Translations under genes and position numbers: made by a program
Notes under the pieces: model-generated
The model's input: the letters and a program-made list of their open reading frames with translations, nothing else
What the model was told of the DNA's origin: nothing
Database searches by the model: none
Origin: a virus
Reading direction: 5' to 3' (one strand)
IMG/VR virus record: IMGVR_UViG_3300036832_000975
Coordinates: 1-64,000 of that record
DNA: 64,000 bases
Shown here: one piece after another, positions 33,848 to 42,116 of the stretch
How positions within the stretch are numbered: the first letter of the stretch is position 1
Layout of the letters: every line of letters begins with the position of its first letter

Positions 33848-35770
33848 TCATCGGTTGAACCCCCGGTTCAAACTCCCATGCGCAAACTCGAACGGTTTTA
33901 GATCGCCCCAGCTCGGACCGACCTTGCAGTCCCACGGCATCGGGATGGGTGGCTTGAACTTCCAGACGGCCTCGTACGGGAGATTGTCCAGAAGGTCCTT
34001 GATGTAATACGCGGCTTCCTCCACCTTCGGTATGGGCACGTAGAAATAGAGCCCGTCATGCAGGTCCCATGCGAAGCGCGCGCCGATCTCGACGAGATAT
34101 TCTCGCACGCATCTCAGTGCGAGATACTTCTGCTCGGCTCCCGTCCCCTGGATGCGGTAGTTGATCGCCGTGCCCTCCATCTGCCAACCCAGATCACCTC
34201 CCCACTGACCGGTAATACGAACACGTCGTCCTGGAATGGTCTCTACGTATCCCTTGGTTTGCGCCGAGTGTATCTGGTTGTTCCAGTAATTTCGAATCCT
34301 CGGGTAAGTCGCCAAGTAAACTCGCTGGATACGCTGCGCCTCTTCGAGCGAGAGCGAGATGCCGTAGTCGACCTCGGCGATTTGCTGAAGTTTTTTATAA
34401 CCAACGCGGTACTGCGAGCTGAGGTTCACCACCTTGCCGCACTGACGTGCGTTGGCCTCTCGTGAGCCACTGACCTTGGCGTTCTCCCTAATTTGCTTGT
34501 AGGTGAGTGTCCGGTCGATCCGCGAGCCCATGTAGGCATGTGGGTCCTGGCCCGGCTCACACAGCTTGAGCATGGTCGTGTCACCTGACGCGATCGCCAT
34601 CCAGCGATACTCCTGACCGGCGGCATCGAATTCCATCAGCGTGAACCCTGGTGGGGGCACGATGATCCTACGGAAGAGCGGATCACGTTTTTCCTGATGT
34701 AAGGCGAATCCAATCTGGCGCTCGCCCTTGTTCTTGCCTTGCTTGGAACTATAGGTCATGCGTCCGGTATACGTGCCGAACACCTTCATCTGTGGATGCG
34801 AACGGCGATCGCCGTTGTAGGCACAGGACTTGAGAGGGGCCTGTGCGAACTTGGTATCGTTGTTGAGTGCCTCCCTGTACGTCTTGATTCGTTTTATGCG
34901 CGGGTCTCGATCTCGTAACGCCAGCTTGTGTAACACTGCCTTGCTAGTCGAGCGTGCGCCGGCAGGAGTAAACTCCAGAACAGGAAGTCCCCACTGGTCA
35001 TAGAGAACCTTGCCCAATTGTTTTGGCGACCGCACTATTTTTTCGGTGATTCCGTGCGGCGCCAAGCTGGCGAGCATGGCGTTGGCCGCCAGCTTGAGAC
35101 CCGCTGAAAGATTGCCAGCTTCCAGCGTGTCCACGATCAACCCCTCCAGGTTGGCGCGCGCGATCATCTTGAACGAAGCTGCCTCGGTCATTGCTACGGT
35201 CTGTTGAGAATGAGTCAATTTTTCCCAGAATTTCCCGGCCAGCCGCAGGGTGAAGAAGCAGTCCTTGATATTGTACTCATGGAGTCGCTTGAGCTGCTCG
35301 GAGTCCGTCCCATGATAATCAACATCGGCTTCATACCTAGCGTACTTCGGGAAGAACAGCGGCACTGCGGCCTTGAGACTGTAGCTGCGCTGCTGCTTGT
35401 GGTCGTACTCCGGCTCGATATCTAAATGGCGCCACAGCAGCATCGCATCCAGGAATCTCACCTGTTCTATGAGCTTGAGAACCTCGTCATCCTTTTCGCC
35501 ATAGGCATAGAGCCACGCGATGTCGAACACGACGTTCCACCCCACCAGGATGCAGCTCTCGTCGACAGCCCACTGCAGCATCCGGCGGATCATCGTAGTC
35601 CTCTCCGAGGAAGAGGATAATAACCCGCCCTCGTGCATGGTCTCGCCATCCTGACGCCAAACCCAGGCGAGCGACGTGAGCCAAGCTTTATCCTGGCGAA
35701 CTCGCCAGGGCTGGAGCGCCATCTCAATAGGATCGCCGCTAGTTTCCACGTCAAACGCCGCGATCTTCAT
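33848..35770 (-). CDS. Family A DNA polymerase with 3'-5' exonuclease domain
   Basis: A 640-residue protein; true start ATG 35770 (AGGAAAG upstream), since the longer frame is antisense-like Ser/Arg-rich sequence overlapping the next gene. Exonuclease motifs: FDVETSG (D7, E9), VFDIAWL (D83) and YNIKD (Y166, D170). Polymerase motifs: A FDAAGQEYRW (D382), B REANARQCGKVVNLSSQY (K446, Y454), NYRIQGTGAEQ (537-547) and C LHDGLYF (H571, D572). Motif C has Gly where many PolA enzymes have Glu. It is the replicative polymerase of the phage. It lacks the 5'-nuclease domain of bacterial PolI. Confidence 0.93.
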   Translation of the reverse strand: MKIAAFDVETSGDPIEMALQPWRVRQDKAWLTSLAWVWRQDGETMHEGGLLSSSSERTTMIRRMLQWAVDESCILVGWNVVFDIAWLYAYGEKDDEVLKLIEQVRFLDAMLLWRHLDIEPEYDHKQQRSYSLKAAVPLFFPKYARYEADVDYHGTDSEQLKRLHEYNIKDCFFTLRLAGKFWEKLTHSQQTVAMTEAASFKMIARANLEGLIVDTLEAGNLSAGLKLAANAMLASLAPHGITEKIVRSPKQLGKVLYDQWGLPVLEFTPAGARSTSKAVLHKLALRDRDPRIKRIKTYREALNNDTKFAQAPLKSCAYNGDRRSHPQMKVFGTYTGRMTYSSKQGKNKGERQIGFALHQEKRDPLFRRIIVPPPGFTLMEFDAAGQEYRWMAIASGDTTMLKLCEPGQDPHAYMGSRIDRTLTYKQIRENAKVSGSREANARQCGKVVNLSSQYRVGYKKLQQIAEVDYGISLSLEEAQRIQRVYLATYPRIRNYWNNQIHSAQTKGYVETIPGRRVRITGQWGGDLGWQMEGTAINYRIQGTGAEQKYLALRCVREYLVEIGARFAWDLHDGLYFYVPIPKVEEAAYYIKDLLDNLPYEAVWKFKPPIPMPWDCKVGPSWGDLKPFEFAHGSLNRGFNR

Positions 35771-35780
35771 CTTGCTTTCC

Positions 35781-36494
35781 TCAACCCAAGAACGGCACGG
35801 ACTTGCGCTCGATACACTCGCACTCCTGGTAAATCGCCTGCCGTATCTCTTGCAGTACCTTATCGAGGGAGTGCCAAGCATTCGGTCGCTTGTTGACCAG
35901 CTCACGCCACTTGCGCTCACGCAGCAGACTGACGACCATGGCGTTGTCCATATACTCATACACAAACGGCGCCGGAGCCATCTGCACATAGACTTTGAAC
36001 CAATCTCGAAACTCGTTGTAACCGGTTTCGAGGCGCGCTTGCTTGGCGCGCTCGCGGTTGACGACACGGACGGACCACGACCTGATCTGATCGGGCTTCC
36101 AGGTATCATCACGCTTACGAAACGTGATCGTGTCACTTACTTTGTAGGTACGCCCATCAACCGTGAGAGCGAAATTGCTGCCGCACATTTGCACGTGCAT
36201 ACCTAAGGGCGTGCAGTGATTGGCGAACACGACCGTCGATCGCGATTTGTACGGACACAAGGTAAACGAATTGTCCTCGTGCCAGGTGATTACAGAAAAA
36301 CCATACAGCCGAAGAATGATGTCTCTCGTTGCTTCTGACCTCTCGACTGTCATGTGCTTCTTGCGTTTGTCCACCAGCCCGCGCGGCATCAGTGGAGAGC
36401 CGAGCTCATGAAAGATCACACCTTTTTCCCAGGCTTCGACAGCCTGAGCATAGGACTGGATACGGTCGAAGTTGCAGCGAATCTGGAAAGCCAT
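35781..36494 (-). CDS. Conserved-looking protein upstream of the polymerase, unknown function
   Basis: A 237-residue protein with AAAGGAGTAACTTACC before its ATG, one of several early genes with this leader. Mixed alpha/beta sequence with FHELGSPLMPRGLVDKRKKH and HCTPLGMHVQMCGSNFALTV; no motif I can name. Its stop lies 10 bases before the polymerase start. Adjacent position suggests a replication role. Confidence 0.7.
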   Translation of the reverse strand: MAFQIRCNFDRIQSYAQAVEAWEKGVIFHELGSPLMPRGLVDKRKKHMTVERSEATRDIILRLYGFSVITWHEDNSFTLCPYKSRSTVVFANHCTPLGMHVQMCGSNFALTVDGRTYKVSDTITFRKRDDTWKPDQIRSWSVRVVNRERAKQARLETGYNEFRDWFKVYVQMAPAPFVYEYMDNAMVVSLLRERKWRELVNKRPNAWHSLDKVLQEIRQAIYQECECIERKSVPFLG

Positions 36495-36526
36495 GGTAAG
36501 TTACTCCTTTGTTTAGTTAGTAAATT

Positions 36527-36551
36527 CCGGTGTTACATTTTGTAACACCGG
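36527..36551. promoter_or_regulatory. Longest copy of the dispersed palindrome
   Basis: Perfect arms CCGGTGTTACA and TGTAACACCGG around TTT (11-bp arms). It lies between the stop at 36558 and the start at 36494, 33 bases before that ATG. Confidence 0.8.
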
Positions 36552-36557
36552 CCGCAC

Positions 36558-36848
36558 TTAGACCAGAATGTCGCATATGATCGTAAAGCCATCATCTTCC
36601 TTGAGCAGAATCTCTACTCGATTGGACCAACCTTCGGGGATACAGTCCAGGATGGCATCGATGGTGGTCATGGGAGAAGGTATCATCACCTTACCATCTG
36701 CCCACCACGGGCGCTGTATACCTGTCTGGATGCCCTCGGTCTCCAGGAATCTAGTCAGTCTCGTCTCGATGCGGCGACACCGCTGGAGAACCTCCAGTAA
36801 GTTTCCCCGGTCGCTAGTAGCAAAGCCGCTGGCGTCCTTTACTAACAT
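36558..36848 (-). CDS. Small early protein, unknown function
   Basis: A 96-residue protein with leader AAAGGAGTTAACTGACC before ATG. Helical N-terminal half (LLEVLQRCRRIETRLTRFLE) and beta C-terminal half. No family recognised. It is between the DUF3150-like gene and a palindrome copy. Confidence 0.65.
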   Translation of the reverse strand: MLVKDASGFATSDRGNLLEVLQRCRRIETRLTRFLETEGIQTGIQRPWWADGKVMIPSPMTTIDAILDCIPEGWSNRVEILLKEDDGFTIICDILV

Positions 36849-36854
36849 GGTCAG

Positions 36855-37712
36855 TTAACTCCTTTGTGTGAGTTGTTCATTGATGCTTTCCCTGATCTCC
36901 CTGGCCTCCTTTGCAGCAGCGGCGCGTAGATCACTTTGCTTGCGCAGATCGTTGGCTTCATAACTACCAATGGTCTCCATGATTCGCTGACGGATTTTCT
37001 TGAGCTTCGGGTCACCCATGACGTTGAGACCCGGCAAGATATTCATCAGGTCCACGAGATTGTTCACGGTGGAGTCTCTGAAGATCGCTTCACCGTCGTC
37101 CATCTTCTCGATGTAGTGTTCGAGCAGCTCGGCGATGCGCAACCAGACATCCTGCATGGCCGAGCCAAGCCTGCGGTTGATGCTCTCTTCCATGGTGGCT
37201 TTGAGCTGGTTCAACTCCTTCTCGGGCAGGGCGATGCGAAAATCGTCCGGCTCTGTTATCCCATCTATGTCCAGGTCGACCCTGAACTTCTTACGAAGCT
37301 CTTCAGGTGGCGGGTAGTCCTTGGTATTGAACAGATCGCCCAGGCGGAACGATGCCTGATCCCGCACCGGAGGGTACTTGACCGTGATGAACTCGTTTAC
37401 TGCCTCGTTGAATCGCCGTTCCAGCTCACCATACCCCGACATGAACAACTCGAAGATGTTCCGGGTCATGATCCGCGGTCCCTTGTCGGACCACGGGAGA
37501 GTGTGGTGATCCCTGTGCGCTTTTAATGCGTTGTACGCGGTAGTAATATCTGCGAGCGCCTCCTTGGGTACGACGCGCTTAGAGACTACCGCCGAGCCGG
37601 CCTGGGCGTTGGCTTCCCTGGTTAGTTTATTACTAGCTTCCTGGTCAGTCTTGTATCCGTTCCACTTGGATACACGGACATCGACGATCATGCACTTTTG
37701 AGAGAGACTCAT
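36855..37712 (-). CDS. DUF3150-like protein of the MoxR-VWA cassette
   Basis: A 285-residue protein with the DUF3150 outline: N-terminal 'V.vSkWnGyK', then HHTLPWSDKGPRIM, and a long helical body ending in coiled coil. In phages and bacteria this family is encoded with a MoxR-type AAA ATPase and a VWA/metallopeptidase protein, as here (39644 and 37932). The trio is thought to form a chaperone-like machine, but its target in phages is unknown. GGAAAG precedes the ATG. Confidence 0.7.
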   Translation of the reverse strand: MSLSQKCMIVDVRVSKWNGYKTDQEASNKLTREANAQAGSAVVSKRVVPKEALADITTAYNALKAHRDHHTLPWSDKGPRIMTRNIFELFMSGYGELERRFNEAVNEFITVKYPPVRDQASFRLGDLFNTKDYPPPEELRKKFRVDLDIDGITEPDDFRIALPEKELNQLKATMEESINRRLGSAMQDVWLRIAELLEHYIEKMDDGEAIFRDSTVNNLVDLMNILPGLNVMGDPKLKKIRQRIMETIGSYEANDLRKQSDLRAAAAKEAREIRESINEQLTQRS

Positions 37713-37748
37713 TTTACTTTCCTTTCGTGTGTTCAGTTACGGATTGAG

Positions 37749-37916
37749 TTAGATGTCTAGTGAGCTAAACGAGTCGGTTGGTACACCATCTCGTTTCTTT
37801 TTCCACCAGTTCCATAGAAAGAACGGTGCAGCGATTGGACACAGCATAGAGAGCCCTACCCTGTGGAAGCGGCAGCTAAGCAGGATAATCGCAACTGCGA
37901 CCCATAAAAAGATCAT
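37749..37916 (-). CDS. 55-residue membrane protein inside the MoxR cassette
   Basis: MIFLWVAVAIILLSC forms an N-terminal hydrophobic helix; a second hydrophobic stretch (MLCPIAAPFFLWNWW) follows, then a basic, polar tail. A strong AGGAGTGACTGACT leader precedes the ATG. It occupies the gap between the VWA and DUF3150-like genes. It may be a lipoprotein-like or double-spanning peptide; function unknown. Confidence 0.65.
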   Translation of the reverse strand: MIFLWVAVAIILLSCRFHRVGLSMLCPIAAPFFLWNWWKKKRDGVPTDSFSSLDI

Positions 37917-37931
37917 AGTCAGTCACTCCTC

Positions 37932-39086
37932 TCATTGCACTTCGATTCGTACGACACCAGCCCAGTCCGGACAAGGCGCATCGGTCGTGCACCCCACGAT
38001 GAGTGGGAATGGTGTCTCGACTTCGGGCCACGGCGTGTAGCCGTCCGTCAGAAGAAGCACCACCTCCGGGTCATACTGCTCGGCGTAGACCAAGGGTTTG
38101 CGCATGTCGGTGCCACCACCTCCTTTCGGATGGAGAACGACTTCGTCGTTGTTCTCGAACATGTCGATGTTCTGGCAGTCCTCGTCGTCGGCCCAGATGA
38201 CCCTGACCACCATGGGCTTGATGACCGTCACTACGTGACGCACGGCGACTGCTATCCTTTCGAATATTTCTTTATTGAACATCGACCCGGATGAATCCGC
38301 GACGATGGTCAGCTCGTCCATGCCGTCGCCCTTGCAAGAGGGCAAGATGACCTTGCTGTACCGACGGTTACGCCGGGACCAGTTTTCGTCTTGCGCCACG
38401 CACGCCGATAAATAATCGGCGAGCACCTGTTCCCAAGGAATAGGGTCTTCATAACCAGCGCTGACAATGGCGGCAAGGTCGCCGGGCATGACGCCGTGCT
38501 CGCGTGCGATGGCGCTCGCCCGGGCGAGAGTCTTGTTGATGTGATGCTCGATCGCCGCCGCCTGCTCGGGAGTCGCCACCGGGGCGGGCCTCAGGTCGCC
38601 ACCCAGGCCGCCCTGACCGCTCGCGACAGCAAAGCCTTGCTCCTGGTCCGGGTTCTTGCCTCCCTGTCTTTTTTTTTCCTTTTCCCGCAGGGCATAGATT
38701 TGCTCTGCGGTCATGCCGCGATACGCAGGGTTGATCAGCGCCCATTTCCAGATGCTGAAGCCAAGGTCCTTGAGCATGATGTTGATGGCGAAATCGCTAG
38801 CATGATTCCACCTGGCGGGATCACGGGAACCACGCCGCAATCCGTGCTTGAGCAGGATGTGCAAAAGCTCATGGATGATCACGAACTTGGCAGTGGGTAT
38901 ATCCAGACTCTCGATGAACTCGGGGTTGTACCCTATGACCACCATGTCGGTCCAAGCCGTAGGACAGGTCGGGTCCTCGACGAACTTTGTCTGGAGCAGG
39001 GCTGACGCGAAGAACATGAGGGCTTTTACCTTGACGAGACTCGCGCGCGCCGTCTCGAAGACAGTAAGTGAGTTGGTACGTCTCAT
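37932..39086 (-). CDS. VWA domain protein with putative metallopeptidase (DUF2201-like)
   Basis: A 384-residue protein. Residues 71-80 IHELLHILLK contain HExxH (H72, E73, H76), and NHASDFAINIML follows, the DUF2201 metallopeptidase-like pattern. After a charged linker, the VWA-like domain has the MIDAS motif DSSGS (264-268) and GGGGTDM (322-328). Such proteins pair with MoxR ATPases in metal-insertion or complex-remodelling systems. Leader GGAGTGACTTACC before ATG. Its start overlaps the stop of the small gene upstream. Confidence 0.85.
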   Translation of the reverse strand: MRRTNSLTVFETARASLVKVKALMFFASALLQTKFVEDPTCPTAWTDMVVIGYNPEFIESLDIPTAKFVIIHELLHILLKHGLRRGSRDPARWNHASDFAINIMLKDLGFSIWKWALINPAYRGMTAEQIYALREKEKKRQGGKNPDQEQGFAVASGQGGLGGDLRPAPVATPEQAAAIEHHINKTLARASAIAREHGVMPGDLAAIVSAGYEDPIPWEQVLADYLSACVAQDENWSRRNRRYSKVILPSCKGDGMDELTIVADSSGSMFNKEIFERIAVAVRHVVTVIKPMVVRVIWADDEDCQNIDMFENNDEVVLHPKGGGGTDMRKPLVYAEQYDPEVVLLLTDGYTPWPEVETPFPLIVGCTTDAPCPDWAGVVRIEVQ

Positions 39087-39280
39087 GGTAAGTCACTCCA
39101 TCTCTCTGCATCTTCTGCATCCTTGGCGTGCACTGCCAACAAAAACCTTTGCAGCTGCTCTTTGTTGCCACACCAGCCCGTACCAACATTGAGAGCGTCA
39201 CGCAACTTAGCAATACGCAACTCCAGGGCTTCGGTTTGGGTAGCAGGTGTGAATGTGTAGATGTTATCTGGTATAGTCAT
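39083..39280 (-). CDS. Small early protein, unknown function
   Basis: A 65-residue helical protein (ATQTEALELRIAKLRDALNV). Its leader AAAGGAGTGACTTACCATG is identical to the consensus of this region, and it overlaps the VWA gene start by 4 bases. No family recognised. Confidence 0.75.
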   Translation of the reverse strand: MTIPDNIYTFTPATQTEALELRIAKLRDALNVGTGWCGNKEQLQRFLLAVHAKDAEDAERWSDLP

Positions 39281-39286
39281 GGTAAG

Positions 39287-39454
39287 TCACTCCTTTCCTT
39301 CTTTTATCTTCAAAGCCGCGTTATGCGCCTCGATGAACGCGGCACGAACCTTCGGGTCTCTCTCGGCGTCGGCATTCCGACGCAGCCACCAGATAATGGC
39401 GTTCAGCTTTTCGTCGATCTCGCGACGGATGGATTCACTCGGATCATGTGCCAT
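39287..39454 (-). CDS. 55-residue helical early protein
   Basis: MAHDPSESIRREIDEKLNAI... a short amphipathic helical protein ending KIKEGKE. The ribosome binding site region is GGAGAGCTACTAACC, and its own last codons GGAAAGGAGTGA provide the binding site for the next gene. Below the usual length cut-off, but supported by coupling on both sides. Confidence 0.7.
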   Translation of the reverse strand: MAHDPSESIRREIDEKLNAIIWWLRRNADAERDPKVRAAFIEAHNAALKIKEGKE

Positions 39455-39456
39455 GG

Positions 39457-39621
39457 TTAGTAGCTCTCCAGTTTTTCCAGCAAATCAGTAATTGCTTTTT
39501 TCTTGGTGAGGCCCCAGCCGATGGGGTCGCCGGGCTCATAGTTGTTGGTGACTGCGCTCCAGTCGAACTCTCGCATCGGGATGGGCTTGGGGTCGTAGGT
39601 CGTGACGATGATGATTTTCAT
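39457..39621 (-). CDS. 54-residue early protein
   Basis: MKIIIVTTYDPKPIPMREFD, then GYEPGDPIGWG-like and a helical end. It starts after AAAGGAGTAACTGAAC and stops 2 bases before the next ATG. The sequence is compact and protein-like; function unknown. Confidence 0.7.
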   Translation of the reverse strand: MKIIIVTTYDPKPIPMREFDWSAVTNNYEPGDPIGWGLTKKKAITDLLEKLESY

Positions 39622-39643
39622 GTTCAGTTACTCCTTTCAGTTT

Positions 39644-40726
39644 CTAGTTTGACATGTAAACCTCACGATAGCGCTTCACGAAGTCCATGTACGCGTCTGA
39701 GTCGAACAGAGTCGCGTCCCTGGCAGTCGCCAGCTGCCATGCCATGACGACGAACTCCGCCGTGAACCTTTTCAGGTAGATGTATAGCTTATCCACGTTG
39801 CCGAGAGTCATGTGCTCAGACACATGCATGGCCGTCGCATACTTGAGCGAAAGCTCCTCGGGCACGTCGATCGTATCCGGATTCTTGATGATCTTGTCAA
39901 TTGACAGTACGCGCCCATGCACATCCACGTAGGCCAGAAACTCCATCGTCGGACCTTCGCCGATAGAGCCGATCATGGCAGCTTCCTTGATCACAGGGTC
40001 TAGTCTTTTATCTTGCCAAAGCTCAACGGTAGTAAGCCACGTACGCGGTGTCGCTACGATAGGGTTGGTCTTCTTGGGATCGTAGGTATTGACCAGTTCC
40101 TGGCGGAACTGCCAGAACCCGGTAAACATCGATGGCACGCCTTGTGATTGGGCGTAGATACAGAACTCCTCGACCGGGTTGATAGCCTCGACGTGGATCA
40201 GCCTGTTGTTCAGGGGCATCGGGAACTTCTTGGCAAGCCCCTGGTCGACATCGCGGTTGCCAGCGAGCAACATCCTGACATTAGGTTTCAAGACATGCTC
40301 GCCGCAGCAACGATTCAAGAGTATCTGTTGCATGACTGTGAACACATCCGGCTTGGCGTCTGGAGCTTCGTCGAAGAAGACTACAATTAACTTATCGTCA
40401 GGAAAGCTATCGTTCCCGATAAAAGGAAAGGTCGATGGTGGATACCAGATCGCTGTTCCTGATTTCTTGTCGGCCTGAGGGAAACCTCTCAAATCCACCG
40501 AATCGTACTGGGAGAGTCTTATTTCACAGAGCACAGTTCCAGTATAGGGACAATCTTTACCTAACAGAGCTTGTAACGCTTTAGGATCATCGAGTTCGTC
40601 GACAGCCTGCTCGACGCCCTGGCTTTTACCAATGCCGAAACCGCCCTTGATGACGAGTGGCTTGTCGAGCCTGACCACGAGTTCCTTGATGGCGGTCTTG
40701 ATCTGGGAGATAGAAAGCTTTTTCAT
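39644..40726 (-). CDS. MoxR-type AAA ATPase
   Basis: A 360-residue ATPase. Walker A is GGFGIGKS (28-35) and Walker B LIVVFFDEA (113-121); LAGNRD is sensor-1-like, and RLIHVEAINP follows, as in MoxR/CbbQ-type AAA+ proteins. With the VWA-metallopeptidase and DUF3150-like genes downstream in the same operon it makes the conserved three-gene cassette. It likely remodels a protein complex with the VWA protein as adaptor. Confidence 0.85.
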   Translation of the reverse strand: MKKLSISQIKTAIKELVVRLDKPLVIKGGFGIGKSQGVEQAVDELDDPKALQALLGKDCPYTGTVLCEIRLSQYDSVDLRGFPQADKKSGTAIWYPPSTFPFIGNDSFPDDKLIVVFFDEAPDAKPDVFTVMQQILLNRCCGEHVLKPNVRMLLAGNRDVDQGLAKKFPMPLNNRLIHVEAINPVEEFCIYAQSQGVPSMFTGFWQFRQELVNTYDPKKTNPIVATPRTWLTTVELWQDKRLDPVIKEAAMIGSIGEGPTMEFLAYVDVHGRVLSIDKIIKNPDTIDVPEELSLKYATAMHVSEHMTLGNVDKLYIYLKRFTAEFVVMAWQLATARDATLFDSDAYMDFVKRYREVYMSN

Positions 40727-40761
40727 CGTACTAACCTTTCAGTAAGTCGTTGAGTTGGGTA

Positions 40762-40911
40762 TTACATTTTGTCGTTGGGGCGCCATGAGTGACGACACAC
40801 GACGAACTCGCCGGTGTCGAACTGAATGAACCTGTTGTACTCGTAAACAACGTAAAACGCTTGCCAGGCGTCCCATTCCATTTTGGAGTGGTCGAAGGGA
40901 GGTAGTTTCAT
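40762..40911 (-). CDS. 49-residue early protein
   Basis: MKLPPFDHSKMEWDAWQAFY ... CRHSWRPNDKM, preceded by AAAGGAGTTACTAAC. Aromatic-rich and protein-like. Its last codons and stop (AAAATGTAAT) form half of a palindrome-like sequence. First gene after the promoter at 41007-41035, so it should be strongly expressed. Function unknown. Confidence 0.65.
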   Translation of the reverse strand: MKLPPFDHSKMEWDAWQAFYVVYEYNRFIQFDTGEFVVCRHSWRPNDKM

Positions 40912-40940
40912 GTTAGTAACTCCTTTGTGGTCAGTAAGTT

Positions 40941-40961
40941 GGTGTTACATTTTGTAACACC
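40941..40961. promoter_or_regulatory. Perfect palindrome copy downstream of the 41-kb promoter
   Basis: Arms GGTGTTACA and TGTAACACC around TTT. It lies about 40-60 bases downstream of the expected start of transcription from the promoter at 41007-41035 and before the first ATG (40911). This placement fits an operator, roadblock or attenuator for leftward transcription. Confidence 0.75.
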
Positions 40962-41006
40962 TTTCTCGTGCCAGTGGGTATCTTTTTCTAATCCACCGTA
41001 ATAAGT

Positions 41007-41035
41007 ATTATAACACAGTATAGGAATAAAGTCAA
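41007..41035 (-). promoter_or_regulatory. Strong sigma70-type promoter, leftward
   Basis: On the minus strand TTGACT (41030-41035) and TATAAT (41007-41012) are separated by exactly 17 bases. The surrounding 70 bases are AT-rich and non-coding. It should drive the replication operon from 40911 down to 22966. Confidence 0.8.
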
Positions 41036-41072
41036 TAGGTTTTCTGTAGTTTCTCAATATTTCGTCCAACGA

Positions 41073-41459
41073 TCACCTCTCCTCTTCCTTTGGTGTGGGT
41101 GGCGCGGGTTTATTCCTGGCGAAGAACTCCTCCGCAGCAGCTCTTCGCTGGAAATCCTCTGCGTTCATGGGCTCGACGTACGCATCGTAGTTTCGCCAAG
41201 CCTTCGCGACGTGTTGCGCGGACTCCTCGCTCAGGTTGTCGCTGATGCCCCACCACTTGCGCAGGGACTTGTTTCCATCGGCATTGCAGCGCGAGCAGTT
41301 GCCCCACGCGCAGCAGGCGATCATGACCTTGAAGTTACCGCGTTCGTGAACTGGTTGCGCTGGAGTGTTCATGTCTCCTCCTGGGCCGTTACGCCAGCCG
41401 GGGCACAAGGCGTAGAGGCAGAGCGTGCCTTTTGAGCCACACAGGTTGCATCGACTCAT
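41073..41459 (-). CDS. Cys-rich small protein, putative zinc binding
   Basis: A 128-residue frame beginning MSRCNLCGSKGTLCLYALCPG, with a second cluster ACCAWGNCSRCNADG. The arrangement suggests two zinc-binding knots. The first ATG overlaps the upstream stop but has no clear binding site; an internal ATG at residue 30 is preceded by AGGAGGAGAC, so two products or an alternative start are possible. Ends in a Pro/Glu-rich tail. Confidence 0.65.
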   Translation of the reverse strand: MSRCNLCGSKGTLCLYALCPGWRNGPGGDMNTPAQPVHERGNFKVMIACCAWGNCSRCNADGNKSLRKWWGISDNLSEESAQHVAKAWRNYDAYVEPMNAEDFQRRAAAEEFFARNKPAPPTPKEEER

Positions 41460-41653
41460 GTGGGCTCGGAATGAGCGTCCAACTGATCCTCGCTGAAAAT
41501 ATGCAGCATCCCGATGAATGCCGGGTGGTCGGCTTCCACCACGTAGCGAACCATTCCCGCACGGGTGGTGAATACTGAAACTACAACTCCAGGGTACGCG
41601 TATCCATGGGGTTTGTGGACTCGGTCGCCGACGCCGAACCGGGTGGGCTGCAT
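41456..41653 (-). CDS. Small beta protein, SH3/KOW-like pattern
   Basis: A 65-residue protein: FGVGDRVHKPHGYAYPGVVV, then MVRYVVEADH. The 'GDRV...G..G.V' layout is that of small SH3-like or KOW-like barrels. Its stop overlaps the next start. Function unknown. Confidence 0.65.
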   Translation of the reverse strand: MQPTRFGVGDRVHKPHGYAYPGVVVSVFTTRAGMVRYVVEADHPAFIGMLHIFSEDQLDAHSEPT

Positions 41654-41662
41654 GGGGGGTAG

Positions 41663-41923
41663 CTACCCCAACTCGGATTCAGATTTTTCCTGAGCCAGTG
41701 ATGCTCCGGACGCGGTTTTAATCGTATTCCAGCGAGCGTCTCGCCGTACATTAATAAATTCATGCCGCTGCGCCCATGCCAGCGCCGCATCTTTTGCCCT
41801 GGTCAGGTTGACCATGTCAGAAACACGGCCATCTGGAGTGCGGATACGCCACATGTGTGGCCATTGCGTATCAGGCTCAACCGTGATGCCAGCCGGCTTG
41901 CTGCCAATCCACAGCTCATGCAT
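41663..41923 (-). CDS. Small early protein, unknown function
   Basis: An 86-residue protein starting MHELWIGSKPAG with a short beta-rich domain (WRIRTPDGRVSDMVNLTRAKDAALAWA, cited in part) and a polar tail. The start overlaps the end of the basic 52-residue gene. A longer frame to 42148 is not protein-like. The pattern resembles small phage proteins that bind ligands or DNA, but I cannot place it. Confidence 0.65.
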   Translation of the reverse strand: MHELWIGSKPAGITVEPDTQWPHMWRIRTPDGRVSDMVNLTRAKDAALAWAQRHEFINVRRDARWNTIKTASGASLAQEKSESELG

Positions 41924-42074
41924 CGTCGTTCTTCCGATCCTTCGACTCGGTGACCAGCAACTTCTGACGCGCCTTCTTGCGCCGTATGGCTTGCTGCTGG
42001 TTGTTGGCGGCCCGACGGCGGACCTTGTTGGCCGCATGCCACGCGCGCTTGTTCTCGGGGAGCTTGTACGGCAT
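41916..42074 (-). CDS. 52-residue basic protein
   Basis: MPYKLPENKRAWHAANKVRR followed by more Arg/Lys/Gln-rich helix and an acidic end (RKNDDA). AAGGG precedes the ATG; the stop overlaps the next ATG. The composition suggests nucleic acid binding. It lies right after the terminator-like structure at 42117. Confidence 0.6.
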   Translation of the reverse strand: MPYKLPENKRAWHAANKVRRRAANNQQQAIRRKKARQKLLVTESKDRKNDDA

Positions 42075-42116
42075 GGACCCTTGCCAGGCTCAAAAGAGGC
42101 GGACTCGCCAGTTCCG

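Noticed and set aside
35771-36136. N-terminal 122-residue extension of the DNA polymerase
   Set aside because: It is Ser/Arg-rich, overlaps the gene at 35781 in another frame and precedes a well-placed ATG at 35770 where the exonuclease domain begins.
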